Below, piece by piece: positions 16,483 to 26,058 of a DNA stretch of 64,000 bases. Source of the stretch: Diphasiastrum complanatum (Eukaryota; Streptophyta; Lycopodiopsida; Lycopodiales; Lycopodiaceae). The translations under genes were made by a program, and so were the position numbers. The DNA is taken from the NCBI GenBank assembly GCA_029204225.1, contig MU831944.1, positions 31,440 to 95,439 of the forward strand, in the 5' to 3' direction. The notes below the pieces were generated by a model that saw only the letters and a program-made list of their open reading frames with translations, made no database searches and had not been told where the DNA came from. Every line of letters begins with the position of its first letter. Positions within the stretch are counted from its first letter, which is position 1.

Positions 16483-17164
16483 TGTAAAAATTACAGCAAA
16501 TAAGGATCCTAAAACACTTGAAATGATGAGGGAAACAATAGATTATGATTTCATAAGATTAGCACAAGTTGAACCATCAAAATCCATCAAAAATCTATGC
16601 TTGAACCTCACTAAATGGCCCAAATCCTTGAAGAAGGCTTCACACGTGTGAAAGTACGGCCTCCCACAGTCTGAGTACTGTACACCAGACCTACATTCAA
16701 TCCTATAATCATTAGTAATCACAAGTACTCAAACAATTATGAACATAGAGAGCAATTGCACCATTATGAGAGAAAAAACATGAAATTGCTTGATTGATTT
16801 TGGTGAGATATCATCACCTATATATACATGATCCATCACGGTTTTGGGCAGGTATGAGTAGCCCTAAACCTATCCCTAATGCTAATTTTGGTGGATCTTT
16901 CATCCCTACCAAGTTAGGGTTGGAATCTTGGAGATCCCTCAACAATGCAAAAATTACCAAAAATAGCTCCTATTTTTTCTCCCTTGTATCTAAGCATAAT
17001 TTGGACTCATTCCAAAGGTTCTAACACTTAGGTCTACTTGAGAACATCCTTATGAATGGAATCCTATGCTATTTGGCACGTGTGACAAGCCACATCATGA
17101 CCATCTAACTATTTACAAGTCATATGACCAAAACTAGTCAAGCTAGAATTGTGAATTTTTAACA
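16483..17164 (-). repeat. Copia 3' LTR
   Basis: 682-bp direct repeat and partner of 21,956-22,637. A 76-codon plus-strand frame occurs identically in both copies but lies antisense to the element and is not a gene. The polypurine tract GTGAGGAG abuts its internal end. Confidence 0.96.
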
Positions 17165-17183
17165 CTCCTCACTATCTAGCTTG
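17139..17183 (-). promoter_or_regulatory. Hairpin spanning the polypurine tract/3' LTR junction
   Basis: Arms CAAGCTAGA (17,139-17,147) and TCTAGCTTG (17,175-17,183) form a perfect 9-bp stem whose loop contains the LTR start and the polypurine tract. The diverged Copia at 378-427 has a corresponding stem with a compensated pair (C-G replaced by T-A). A role in plus-strand priming or 3' RNA processing is only inference. Confidence 0.5.
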
Positions 17184-20100
17184 GTTCAATCATTGCTTTA
17201 CTAATCACTCCAAGTGATGATCTGAACTTCATAAAAGGTGTCTTTTGAAGTGGTTTAGTAAGTAGATCAGCTACACATTCATTGCTTGGAACATGCTCCA
17301 AAGCAATCTCCTTGGCTTGCACCATTTCTCTCACAAAGTGATGGCATATCTCAATGTGCTTAGATCTTGCATGGAAGATTGGGTTAGATGCAAGGTGTTG
17401 GGCTGATATATTGTCATTGTAGATGATTGGTGCCTCCTCTGAATCCATGATCTTTAGTTCGACCAATAATCTCTTGATCCAAAGTACCTCCTTTGTAGTG
17501 GTTGTCAAAGCTTTGTACTCGGCCTCGGTTGAAGATAGAGATATAGTTTCTTGCTTTTTTGAAAGCCATGAAACCACACCTTCTCCTATGAAAGTTGAAT
17601 AGGCACTTGTTGATTTCCTATCCCTCTTGTCCCCTGCAAAATCTGAATCACTAAATGCATGAAGGTTAATCACATCTCCTCTATATAGAATCCCAAAATC
17701 CAATGTACCCGAGATGTATCTTAGAATCCTCTTAGCCTTTTTCCAATGGATATTCAATGGCTTTTGCATGGATTGGCTCAACCTACATACACTAAAGCTA
17801 AGATCTGGTCTAGTTATAGTGATCCACATTAAAGAACCTATAAGTTGCCTAAACAAAGTGATGTCCATGAAGGATCTTTCATCATCTTCATTTGGCACTT
17901 TTACATCTTGCTCCATTGGTGTGTCAACACTTTTGCATACTTCCATCTTAAACTTCTTCAAAAGACTTTGAGCATAGTTTACTTGACTTATAAAGATAAA
18001 ATTAGACCCTCTAAGTACTTCTATGCCTAAGATGAAGTGAAGACACCCTAGATCTACCATCTTGAACTCTAAGGATAGATCTATCTTGATTTTTTCAATA
18101 CCATCAACACTATTTCCACTAATGATGATGTCATCTACATAAATGAGTAAAAGTACAATACCAACATCATCAAACTTAATGTAAAGAGTGGGATCATATT
18201 CACTTTGAACAAAAGAAAGTGAAATAAGATAGCAATGTAGTCTTGAATTCCAAGATCTCGAGGCTTGCTTCAAGCCATAGATGCTTCTTTGGAGATGGCA
18301 TACTTTGTTCTCCATTCCATGCTTGATGAACCCGTGTGGCTGCTCCATATAGATATCCTCTTCCAAAAAACCATTCAAGAAAGCATTAGAGACATCCATT
18401 TGACATAGAATCCATCCAAAATGTGATGCAAGTGCAATGATTAGTCTTATTGTGACCATCTTGGCCACGGGTGCAAAAGTTTCCTCATAGTCTATCCCTC
18501 TCTCTTGAGCATAACCTTTTGCAACTAATCTTGGTTTATGTTTGTTAACACTCCCATTTGCATTCAACTTAAGCTTTAAGACCCACTTGCATCCTATTAC
18601 ATTCCTTTGAGGTCTCTCAACAAGCAACCAAGTTTCATTCTCAATCAAGGCATCATACTCATCCAACATAGCTTTATACCATTCTTTGGAGTTCAATGCA
18701 TCTTCAACATTAGACGGTTCTTCAAAACTAGATAAAGCATAAGAAGTGGATGAGATACCCTCAACTTGCTGTCCTTTGCCTTGATATGTGAGCCTTGATG
18801 GCTCCACTTTTGCCCTTGAAGATCTCCTTGGTGTGATAGGTGGGTTTGGTGCTTGCTCCTCCATGAGCTCCTCCTCAAAACCAAGATCTTGCTCCTCGGC
18901 CATCTTCTTCTTGATTGTTGGAGCACTTGAGCCTTCTTCAAGCATATGCATACGATGTTCATCAAAGATGACATCCCTTGAAACAACAAATTTGTTCAAG
19001 GATGGGAGATAGACTTTGTAGCCCTTGCTTGAGCTTGCATATCCAAGCATGATCCCTCTTGTGGAAGATGGATCCTCCTTGGTTCTTGTTTCCAATGGCA
19101 CATGCACATAACATATACACCCAAAAACTTTCAAGTGATTAAGATTGGGTTTCTTTCCATACAACATCTCATAAGGAGTTTTGCCTTCAATTGCTTTGCA
19201 AGACACCCTATTCATCAAGTAGTTTGCACATACAAGAGACTCACCCCAAAAGGATTTGGGCAAACAAGCATCTAATCTTAAAGCCTTAAAACATTCACAT
19301 AATGTTCTATTCCTTCTTTCAGCAACTCCATTTTGTTGAGGAGTGTAAGGACAAGAAGTCTCTTTCTTGATCCCTTCCTCCTCACAAAAGGCCTTGAACT
19401 CATTGGAGATGAATTCTCCACCATTGTCACTTCTAAGAATCTTGATGCTATGATTATGATGCTTTTCCACAAACAACTTGAACTTTACAAAAGTATCAAA
19501 TACTTGAGACTTGAAGGAAAGTAAGAACACCCAACAATATCTTGAGTAGTCATCAATGAAGGTTAAAAACATGGATGAACCTCCATTAGATTTGGTGCTA
19601 GCAATGTGCACATCCGAGTGTATGAGTTCAAGAGGATGAGATGAATTTGTGATGGAGTTAGGAAACACCTTCTTATGTGCCTTGGATAAGGCACAAGCTT
19701 CACAAACCTTGTCTTCCTTCCCAATAGACCTTGGTAGGCCTAAAGCATACTCCTCCTTGATCATAGCCTCCATGGAACCCGAGTTGACATGTCCAAGTCT
19801 TTTGTGCCATAAAGTAAAGGTAGATATCTTGCTCTTCTCGGCCAACATGACAACATTAGTATCCACAAATGCATCCAGCTTATATAGTTTGCCAAGTCTA
19901 GTGCCCTTAGCCACTATCTTACCCTTCTTCTTGATGAAACATTCATTTGAAGCAAAGTCAACATTGAAACCATTGTCTACCATTTGGCCAACACTTAGTA
20001 GATTCTTTGTTATTGTAGGAATGTACAAAACACCTTCTATGTTGATCTTTTTGGAAGATCCTAAGCAAAGGGGAATGCTACCAACTCCTTCAATCTTACA

Positions 20101-21144
20101 AGCTTCATCATTTGCTGTATAGATAGACTTTATAGGTCCATCATAAGATAAGAGAGAAGAGAAAAACTCCCTTTTACTAGTCATGTGTGAACTAGCACCC
20201 GAGTCAATCCACCAAGGATCTTCTCCTTTGAAGCTTGTTGAAGAAAATATGGACATCATGAGAGAGTCCTCATGTGAACTCTCCTCCTCCTCCTCTTTGC
20301 TCATGTTGGCTTGGCTTTGATCTTGCTTCCTCTTGAAGCATTCCGAGGCATAATGCCCCATCTTGCTACAATAGTAGCACTTCACCTTTGATTTGTCCTT
20401 CTTGACTTTGGTGGTTGATGGAGATGCCTTTGGGGGTCCTTCTTGATCCTCAAGCTTTGTAGACTTCTTTAATGTTGATCCTTTGCCTTTGGACTTGCCT
20501 TTGCCTTTGGTGAAGAGAGCTTGGTCATATCCACCTTGGATGGAAAGCCTATCCATCCTCTCTTGCATTTGGCTCCTTCTTGATTCCTCGGCCATGAGTG
20601 TGCCTTGGAGTTCTTCAAGTATGGGTAGCTTACCCATAATTGCATATCCCTGAACCAAATTGTCAAATTCAAAGCTTAGTCCATTCAATATGAGTTGAAC
20701 AAGCTCTTCATCCTTGATAGGGTCACCTATAAAGGCTAGCTCTTTGTTCAATTCCTTTACTCTTAGGACAAAAGTATGTGCACTCTCTCCTTTCTTTTGA
20801 TAGCTTCTATAGATTTGATTCTTCAAAGCTAACATTCTAGTTTGGTTCTTGGATTCATAGACCTTTTGCAAAGTCTCCCAAGCATCTTGAGCTGAAGTGC
20901 AATCTCCTACCTCTCTTAAGAGTTCATTTGCAACATTCATTTTTATGCAATGTAGTGCAACATTGCACCTCTTGATGTATTTGGCTTTTTCTTGAGGATG
21001 AATAGGTTCACCCTCCTTACCATTTACAATTTCCATCAGATCTTGCATGATCATGATAGATTCCATTCTAACTTTCCATATGTAATAGTTAGTTTTGTTG
21101 AGCCTTTCATTAGTATCCAAAAGATATGCATTTATAGATGCCAT
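17176..21144 (-). CDS. Copia gag-pol polyprotein, 1322 residues
   Basis: Makes all proteins for retrotransposition. Gag (UBN2 type) spans about residues 1-240. The zinc knuckle is C256-C259-H264-C269. Protease has WWIDSGAS with catalytic D314. The gag-pre-integrase block (LWHKRLGH) is near 445-490. The integrase core has D511, D573 and E609, and D573 and E609 are 35 residues apart as in the D,D35E signature. RT runs about 835-1075 with YVDD at 1002-1005. RNase H starts near 1160 (SDSDFAGD) and includes STEAEY; LTKPL is near the end. The length is typical of plant Copia polyproteins and there is no stop or frameshift. The Met at 21,144 lies 0.8 kb inside the 5' LTR. Confidence 0.97.
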   Translation of the reverse strand: MASINAYLLDTNERLNKTNYYIWKVRMESIMIMQDLMEIVNGKEGEPIHPQEKAKYIKRCNVALHCIKMNVANELLREVGDCTSAQDAWETLQKVYESKNQTRMLALKNQIYRSYQKKGESAHTFVLRVKELNKELAFIGDPIKDEELVQLILNGLSFEFDNLVQGYAIMGKLPILEELQGTLMAEESRRSQMQERMDRLSIQGGYDQALFTKGKGKSKGKGSTLKKSTKLEDQEGPPKASPSTTKVKKDKSKVKCYYCSKMGHYASECFKRKQDQSQANMSKEEEEESSHEDSLMMSIFSSTSFKGEDPWWIDSGASSHMTSKREFFSSLLSYDGPIKSIYTANDEACKIEGVGSIPLCLGSSKKINIEGVLYIPTITKNLLSVGQMVDNGFNVDFASNECFIKKKGKIVAKGTRLGKLYKLDAFVDTNVVMLAEKSKISTFTLWHKRLGHVNSGSMEAMIKEEYALGLPRSIGKEDKVCEACALSKAHKKVFPNSITNSSHPLELIHSDVHIASTKSNGGSSMFLTFIDDYSRYCWVFLLSFKSQVFDTFVKFKLFVEKHHNHSIKILRSDNGGEFISNEFKAFCEEEGIKKETSCPYTPQQNGVAERRNRTLCECFKALRLDACLPKSFWGESLVCANYLMNRVSCKAIEGKTPYEMLYGKKPNLNHLKVFGCICYVHVPLETRTKEDPSSTRGIMLGYASSSKGYKVYLPSLNKFVVSRDVIFDEHRMHMLEEGSSAPTIKKKMAEEQDLGFEEELMEEQAPNPPITPRRSSRAKVEPSRLTYQGKGQQVEGISSTSYALSSFEEPSNVEDALNSKEWYKAMLDEYDALIENETWLLVERPQRNVIGCKWVLKLKLNANGSVNKHKPRLVAKGYAQERGIDYEETFAPVAKMVTIRLIIALASHFGWILCQMDVSNAFLNGFLEEDIYMEQPHGFIKHGMENKVCHLQRSIYGLKQASRSWNSRLHCYLISLSFVQSEYDPTLYIKFDDVGIVLLLIYVDDIIISGNSVDGIEKIKIDLSLEFKMVDLGCLHFILGIEVLRGSNFIFISQVNYAQSLLKKFKMEVCKSVDTPMEQDVKVPNEDDERSFMDITLFRQLIGSLMWITITRPDLSFSVCRLSQSMQKPLNIHWKKAKRILRYISGTLDFGILYRGDVINLHAFSDSDFAGDKRDRKSTSAYSTFIGEGVVSWLSKKQETISLSSTEAEYKALTTTTKEVLWIKRLLVELKIMDSEEAPIIYNDNISAQHLASNPIFHARSKHIEICHHFVREMVQAKEIALEHVPSNECVADLLTKPLQKTPFMKFRSSLGVISKAMIEPS

Positions 21145-21942
21145 CTAGTCTCCTAATCAAGGACTTGACACAAATGAAGGTTACTTCTATTGATTTGATT
21201 GAAGGTCTACCTTATCCCACTTCTTAGGGACCTGAAAAGATCAGTAATAGACTTCCTATAAAGATCTAAGAATGATCTCTAACAAAATCAAATCATAGAA
21301 TACTAGAAACAATGCACTTGCTTGATTGAAGTAGACAATACTAGTAGAATTGCCCCTCTTTCTATAAAGAACATTAAAGCTTCCAAATGATCTGATCAAG
21401 AGTGAATTTCAGCAACCTAATATACTTCCAAAATCACTTGTAAAAGATCTAAATGGAACTTAATGAGGATGCAACACAATCTACTATCCAATCACAAGCA
21501 AAAAATGATCAAAATTGATGAAAAATTGATCTAATTTGGTGCATAAGTCAAGCAATGGTTGGACTGAACCTAAATCACTTTAGGAGGTGCCTACTACACC
21601 TTAGAACAGCCTTGAAGAGTCCCCAAAACTCTGATCTTCCCTCTCCTTGAATGCTAGAAAGCCTTCTCTATGAAATCACCTCCAAAACTCGCTTAGAAAT
21701 CAATGCTTGGAGCAAGCAAAACTTGCTATCTTGGTAATGTGAATTGAATTCAACTTTGCCTCTGGTTTTAGACACCTAAACACCTGCAAATGAAGTCACA
21801 CAACACCAATCTCCAATGTATTTGACTCACTTTGAGTTCTAGAATCAATACTAGATGCTAAGATCCAATCTACACAAGATTTAGATCAAAGATTGTGATA
21901 AAATTGAATGCAAACCAAGGATTTAGCTCATTTGAGCCTTTA
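21145..21942 (-). other. Copia untranslated leader
   Basis: A 0.8-kb non-coding leader between the primer-binding site and the gag start; no independent frame. It would hold the packaging and dimerisation signals, which I cannot pinpoint. Confidence 0.75.
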
Positions 21943-21955
21943 GGCTCTGATACCA
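21943..21955 (-). other. Copia primer-binding site
   Basis: On the minus strand, TGGTATCAGAGCC directly follows the 5' LTR end; complementary to initiator Met tRNA. Confidence 0.93.
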
Positions 21956-22637
21956 TGTAAAAATTACAGCAAATAAGGATCCTAAAACACTTGAAATGAT
22001 GAGGGAAACAATAGATTATGATTTCATAAGATTAGCACAAGTTGAACCATCAAAATCCATCAAAAATCTATGCTTGAACCTCACTAAATGGCCCAAATCC
22101 TTGAAGAAGGCTTCACACGTGTGAAAGTACGGCCTCCCACAGTCTGAGTACTGTACACCAGACCTACATTCAATCCTATAATCATTAGTAATCACAAGTA
22201 CTCAAACAATTATGAACATAGAGAGCAATTGCACCATTATGAGAGAAAAAACATGAAATTGCTTGATTGATTTTGGTGAGATATCATCACCTATATATAC
22301 ATGATCCATCACGGTTTTGGGCAGGTATGAGTAGCCCTAAACCTATCCCTAATGCTAATTTTGGTGGATCTTTCATCCCTACCAAGTTAGGGTTGGAATC
22401 TTGGAGATCCCTCAACAATGCAAAAATTACCAAAAATAGCTCCTATTTTTTCTCCCTTGTATCTAAGCATAATTTGGACTCATTCCAAAGGTTCTAACAC
22501 TTAGGTCTACTTGAGAACATCCTTATGAATGGAATCCTATGCTATTTGGCACGTGTGACAAGCCACATCATGACCATCTAACTATTTACAAGTCATATGA
22601 CCAAAACTAGTCAAGCTAGAATTGTGAATTTTTAACA
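21956..22637 (-). repeat. Copia 5' LTR
   Basis: 682-bp direct repeat identical, as far as I could read, to 16,483-17,164. It would carry the promoter of the element. Followed on the right by the second copy of the GAAAA target duplication. Confidence 0.96.
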
Positions 22638-24175
22638 GAAAAGAGTTCCTTTTCATAGGCACTGTACTTAGTCTGAGCTGGCTCGAGTTTTTTACTCTCG
22701 AACGCAACTGGTCGTCCACCCTGAGTTAGCACAGCACCTACTGCAAAGTCGCTAGCATCTATTTCGACCACAAATGGCTGATTGGGGTCGACGACTTTTA
22801 AAACTGGTGCTGTAACTAAGGCTGTTTTGAGAGCATCAAAGCTCTCCTGCTGTGCGGACTCCCAAAAGAACTCCTTTCCCTTCCCCTTAAGGAGATTTGT
22901 CATAGGGACTGCTATCTGAGCATATTCCTTGACAAATCGTCTGTAATATCCCGCCAGACCAAGAAAGGGTCTCGCTAGCATAGCAGAGGTCAGCTGGCAA
23001 CAGTGTTCATGATACACTTTGATCTCAGAAGCTGCCGAGTCACTGGGGAAACATACAGTCTGAACAAGATGAACTTGTTTTTTATCTTTCTTATCTTTTT
23101 TAGTGAAAGGCCCCTTGGGACACTGTCTGACTGTGTGTCCCTTGCCCATACACACAAAGCACAAACGTTCTTGTTTGGCTTTCTCAAAATCATCTGGTTT
23201 TAAGGGGTGTATGAGTGAAGGGCGTTTCTGAGGAGCTTCACCTTTAAATTTATCTTCTTTCTTTCTTTTTAATTTTTTTTTTTTAAATTGAAAGTCTTTC
23301 TGAGAAGGCTGCTCAGAAAGTGGTTGTTGTCTCGCGTTCTTCCTACCCACTGAATCATCATAGATTTGAGCATATCTGAGGGCTTGCTCAAGGGTAGTAG
23401 GCGAGTTTCTCTGGACCTCTACTTTATATTCATCTTTGAGGCCACGGACAAATCCCCTGATTTTCTGATAGTCATCCATATTTTTAATCTTTAAAATTGC
23501 TTCTCGATACTGCGAGATATATTGGATGAGGGATTTATCCATTACTGTTCTTTCCCAGGCTTCCCAGGCTCTATCCAGTTCATTTTCTGGTAGAAATTCT
23601 CTTAGGAAAGCTTCTTCAAAAGCTTTCCATGACCGGGGAGTCTGCCTAGTCTCCTGGAGATTTAACCACCACTTATAGGCCATAGGCCCTAAGGAAAGAC
23701 TGGCCTCAATTGCTTGCAAATGGTCAGGGGTCTGTTTAAGAGCATGAATGTTCTTCCATTTGCTGAGGAAGGTTTGTAGAATATCTGCATTTCTATCCTT
23801 CTCTTCCCCATTAAAAGTAGGAGGCTTCAAATCTTAAAAAACAGTCTCACCCGAAACTAATGAAAGTGGAGAAGGGGATAACTGAGAAGTGGAGGGAAGG
23901 CTTCCTTTCGCGGAACTCAAAATTAAGTTTTTGAGTTCAGCGAACGAGTCGTCCACACTGGACTTGAAATTGGCTAATGCCAACTTCAGTTCATCCACTT
24001 CTGTTACCAATTGGAGAAACTGCTCCTTGGTAACCAGTTCGTCGAGTTCTTCGGCGAACTGTTCCTGTTCTTCCACTTCCATGGGTTCCTTCCCTTTCCT
24101 GTAAGCCAAGGCTTCTGTTTCAAATTCGTCGAAGCCTCTCTCCTGGGGTTGATCAGGTCCCTGAGGAGTGTTCAT
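22638..24175 (-). pseudogene. Gypsy gag fused by deletion to RT/RNase H (broken)
   Basis: Gag starts with MNTPQGPDQPQ at 24,175. An in-frame TAA at 23,834 splits a coiled-coil-like acidic N-terminus from the capsid (from 23,830, with MAYKWWLNLQ and FLREFLPE). A zinc knuckle CFVCMGKGHTVRQC follows. After LVQTVCFPSDSAASEI the frame jumps, without a frameshift, into the end of RT (FLGLAGYYRRFVKEYA) and RNase H (IDASDFAVGAVL, VAFESKKLEPAQ). The protease and the catalytic part of RT are gone. The Copia insertion cuts it at 22,638. Confidence 0.9.
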
Positions 24176-25034
24176 TTTCGGAACTGAAAGAGAGGTACCT
24201 TAACTTCTGTCTGAAAACAAGAAAAGAGATTGACTAACTGGAAAACGAAAGTAGAGTACTTAGCTCTTTCTTAGGACTGTACTTCCAGAGCAAGAAACCC
24301 CCTCAGTTCTTCCGCAGCTGTCTAATCCGTCCTCTTAAAGTGCAAGCCATCAGATGAAGGCAATCTGGAAATTGTGTAGATGATTGTTGGAGAACCCCTG
24401 CTGATAGAGTTTGCCTCTGCTGCCTCCAAAAATCAAAGTTACAACCTGGGAAAGCGCAACCAATTTCCAAATTACTAGCCCTTTACCCTCGCTGTCTGAT
24501 TAAGGCTGTTTCTGCTCCAGAATTTTCGAATTTGACACTACCAATCAAATTGAATATCCAAGATTTTACATAGGAGACTGGTCGCTGATCTGTCCTCTGT
24601 CTGATCACCAAAGTTGGAGCAAAAACTTCTAAAAATCGGGGAGCAAACTACAGTTTAACTCCTGCCTGTCCAGATCTGAATCTGCCTCAAGATTTCTGCC
24701 CTGAAACTACTTCAAAATCCGGAAACTTCACTCCGATATCGAAGCTCAACCCTGATTTGGCAGCGCTGGACCTGTCCTCAGATCTGTCCCCATAATCCGC
24801 TCAAAAATCTGGATAAAAACATTCGAAAATCAGGGATGCAAGCTGATCTGTCAGCGCTAGAACTGTACAAGGAAATTGCCTCTAGAACACTGAAAATCCC
24901 AGCAAATTTAATTGAGTAGAGAGCTGTTCCTACAACGATGTCCCTCTTCTACTCTTTTTTGAAAATTTGAGAATTCTTTCCTAGCTTCTTATAGATTTCT
25001 CTACTGCTGCTACTAAGCTCCCAAAGAAGAAGAT
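24176..25034 (-). other. Gypsy untranslated leader
   Basis: Non-coding sequence between primer site and gag, with many recurrences of CTGATCTGTC- and AAAATC-like words. No gene. Confidence 0.7.
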
Positions 25035-25047
25035 GGCTCTGATACCA
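25035..25047 (-). other. Gypsy primer-binding site
   Basis: Minus-strand TGGTATCAGAGCC, one base inside the LTR; initiator Met tRNA type. Confidence 0.88.
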
Positions 25048-25048
25048 G

Positions 25049-25406
25049 TGTAATAGATCCTAACACCACAGTAGGGCAAACACTAACTGATCCACCCAAC
25101 CTTGCCTACTCCCTGATATAGAGTAAGCCCCTCCTAGCCCAGTGTGAGGACTGGTAGCATGCTACTGCCAAGTGTCGGCCACGTGGCACTGACGTGGCCG
25201 ACTGCACGTCGGGACCCAACTGGGGGCCCTATCCTGCTGACAGGGTCCCTGGACTGTGTTAGGCCCACCATGGCTATGGACCGTGCTGGGGCACACTACT
25301 CACACTGTCTTGCCCTGTTGGTCATGTACACTGGACACGACCCTGACTGTGGTATCTGACCTATCTGTGTTCTCTAGGGTTCGGCACTGGTTACGAGCTC
25401 GTAACA
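25049..25406 (-). repeat. Gypsy 5' LTR with a palindromic end
   Basis: 358-bp LTR, TGTTACGAGC... to ...ATTACA in element sense. It is GC-rich compared with its surroundings. Its outer end contains a perfect 16-bp palindrome (GTTACGAG/CTCGTAAC, 25,390-25,405). The left LTR is lost, so no pair is available for dating. Confidence 0.82.
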
Positions 25407-25639
25407 GTATCATAGCACTTTCCTGATTGCTGAATTTCAGATCTGATTTTTTGCTTGGGTGCCCATTTTCCTTGCTGATTTTTCTCTCTTTGCTGAGGGC
25501 TTTCGTCTCTTTGCTTCAGCAACATTCAGCACAGTTTGGAGGAGGACCAGCTCCCATCATTTTCCTTGGCGGAGCTTTAGCAGATAGTTAGTGGAAGTAC
25601 TTTTGGGCAGATTATTTCCGGCGCCCAAGTTTCAACCCT

Positions 25640-25850
25640 CCATCACCCATTTCCAGCTTGTTTGCAGGCTCTCCAGCGCCCAATTCCCTCGTCTCTTTCG
25701 TCCGTTCCTCCTTTCATTTTCAGCCCTCTTTTCACTTTTGTTGGCAGGCTGTCCAGCCGCTTCATACCTGTCACTTTCGTCCGTTTTTGTCTCCGTTTGC
25801 AGCCATTTTTCACACCTTGTTTGCAGGCTGTCCATCGCCCATCCTCAACC
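25640..25850 (+). repeat. Three imperfect ~80-bp leader repeats
   Basis: GTTTGCAGGCTCTCCAGC (about 25,660), GTTGGCAGGCTGTCCAGC (about 25,740) and GTTTGCAGGCTGTCCATC (about 25,820) recur at 80-bp spacing with CGTCCGTT/CTTTC-rich spacers in the leader of the chromodomain element. Confidence 0.7.
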
Positions 25851-26058
25851 AGATTTCACGAAATTCCGACTCCGTTTGATATTCCAATTTGTCACTTGCC
25901 TCCTGGTGTCCAGCGCATTTTCACAGCCTTCATTTTCACTTCTTTTTCATTTGCTGATTGTTGTCCTTTCTTAGTTGTGATAATAGTGGTTTTAATAGAC
26001 TAATTTGGGGTGACGACAAGAGTCCGTCAAGTTTTCGTCTATTCCTTCCACTATCATT

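Larger units (their letters stand above)
16483..22637 (-). mobile_element. Complete, apparently young Copia retrotransposon
   Basis: A 6,155-bp element inserted in the RNase H of the Gypsy. LTRs are 16,483-17,164 and 21,956-22,637, both 682 bp, with ends TGTAAAAATTAC and GAATTTTTAACA. The target duplication is GAAAA at 16,478-16,482 and 22,638-22,642. The primer site (21,943-21,955) and polypurine tract (17,165-17,175) flank one uninterrupted gag-pol frame. I noticed no difference between the two LTRs while reading, which points to a recent insertion. All catalytic motifs are present, so it may be autonomous. Confidence 0.97.
15113..25406 (-). mobile_element. Decayed Gypsy element carrying a nested Copia
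   Basis: Minus-strand order from the right: LTR (25,049-25,406), primer site (25,035-25,047), leader, gag, RT tail/RNase H, [Copia 16,483-22,637], rest of RNase H, integrase. The left end is lost inside the integrase at about 15,113, so the 3' LTR is gone. Between the gag zinc knuckle and the RT end, the protease and most of RT are deleted. Several stops interrupt the frame, including one at the codon of the integrase catalytic glutamate (15,367). The element cannot act alone. Confidence 0.88.

Noticed and set aside
16794-17024. 76-codon plus-strand frame repeated identically at 22,267-22,497
   Set aside because: It is antisense within the two Copia LTRs; the identity reflects LTR duplication, not a gene family.
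19649-20122. 157-codon plus-strand frame
   Set aside because: Shadow of the Copia gag-pol frame on the other strand.
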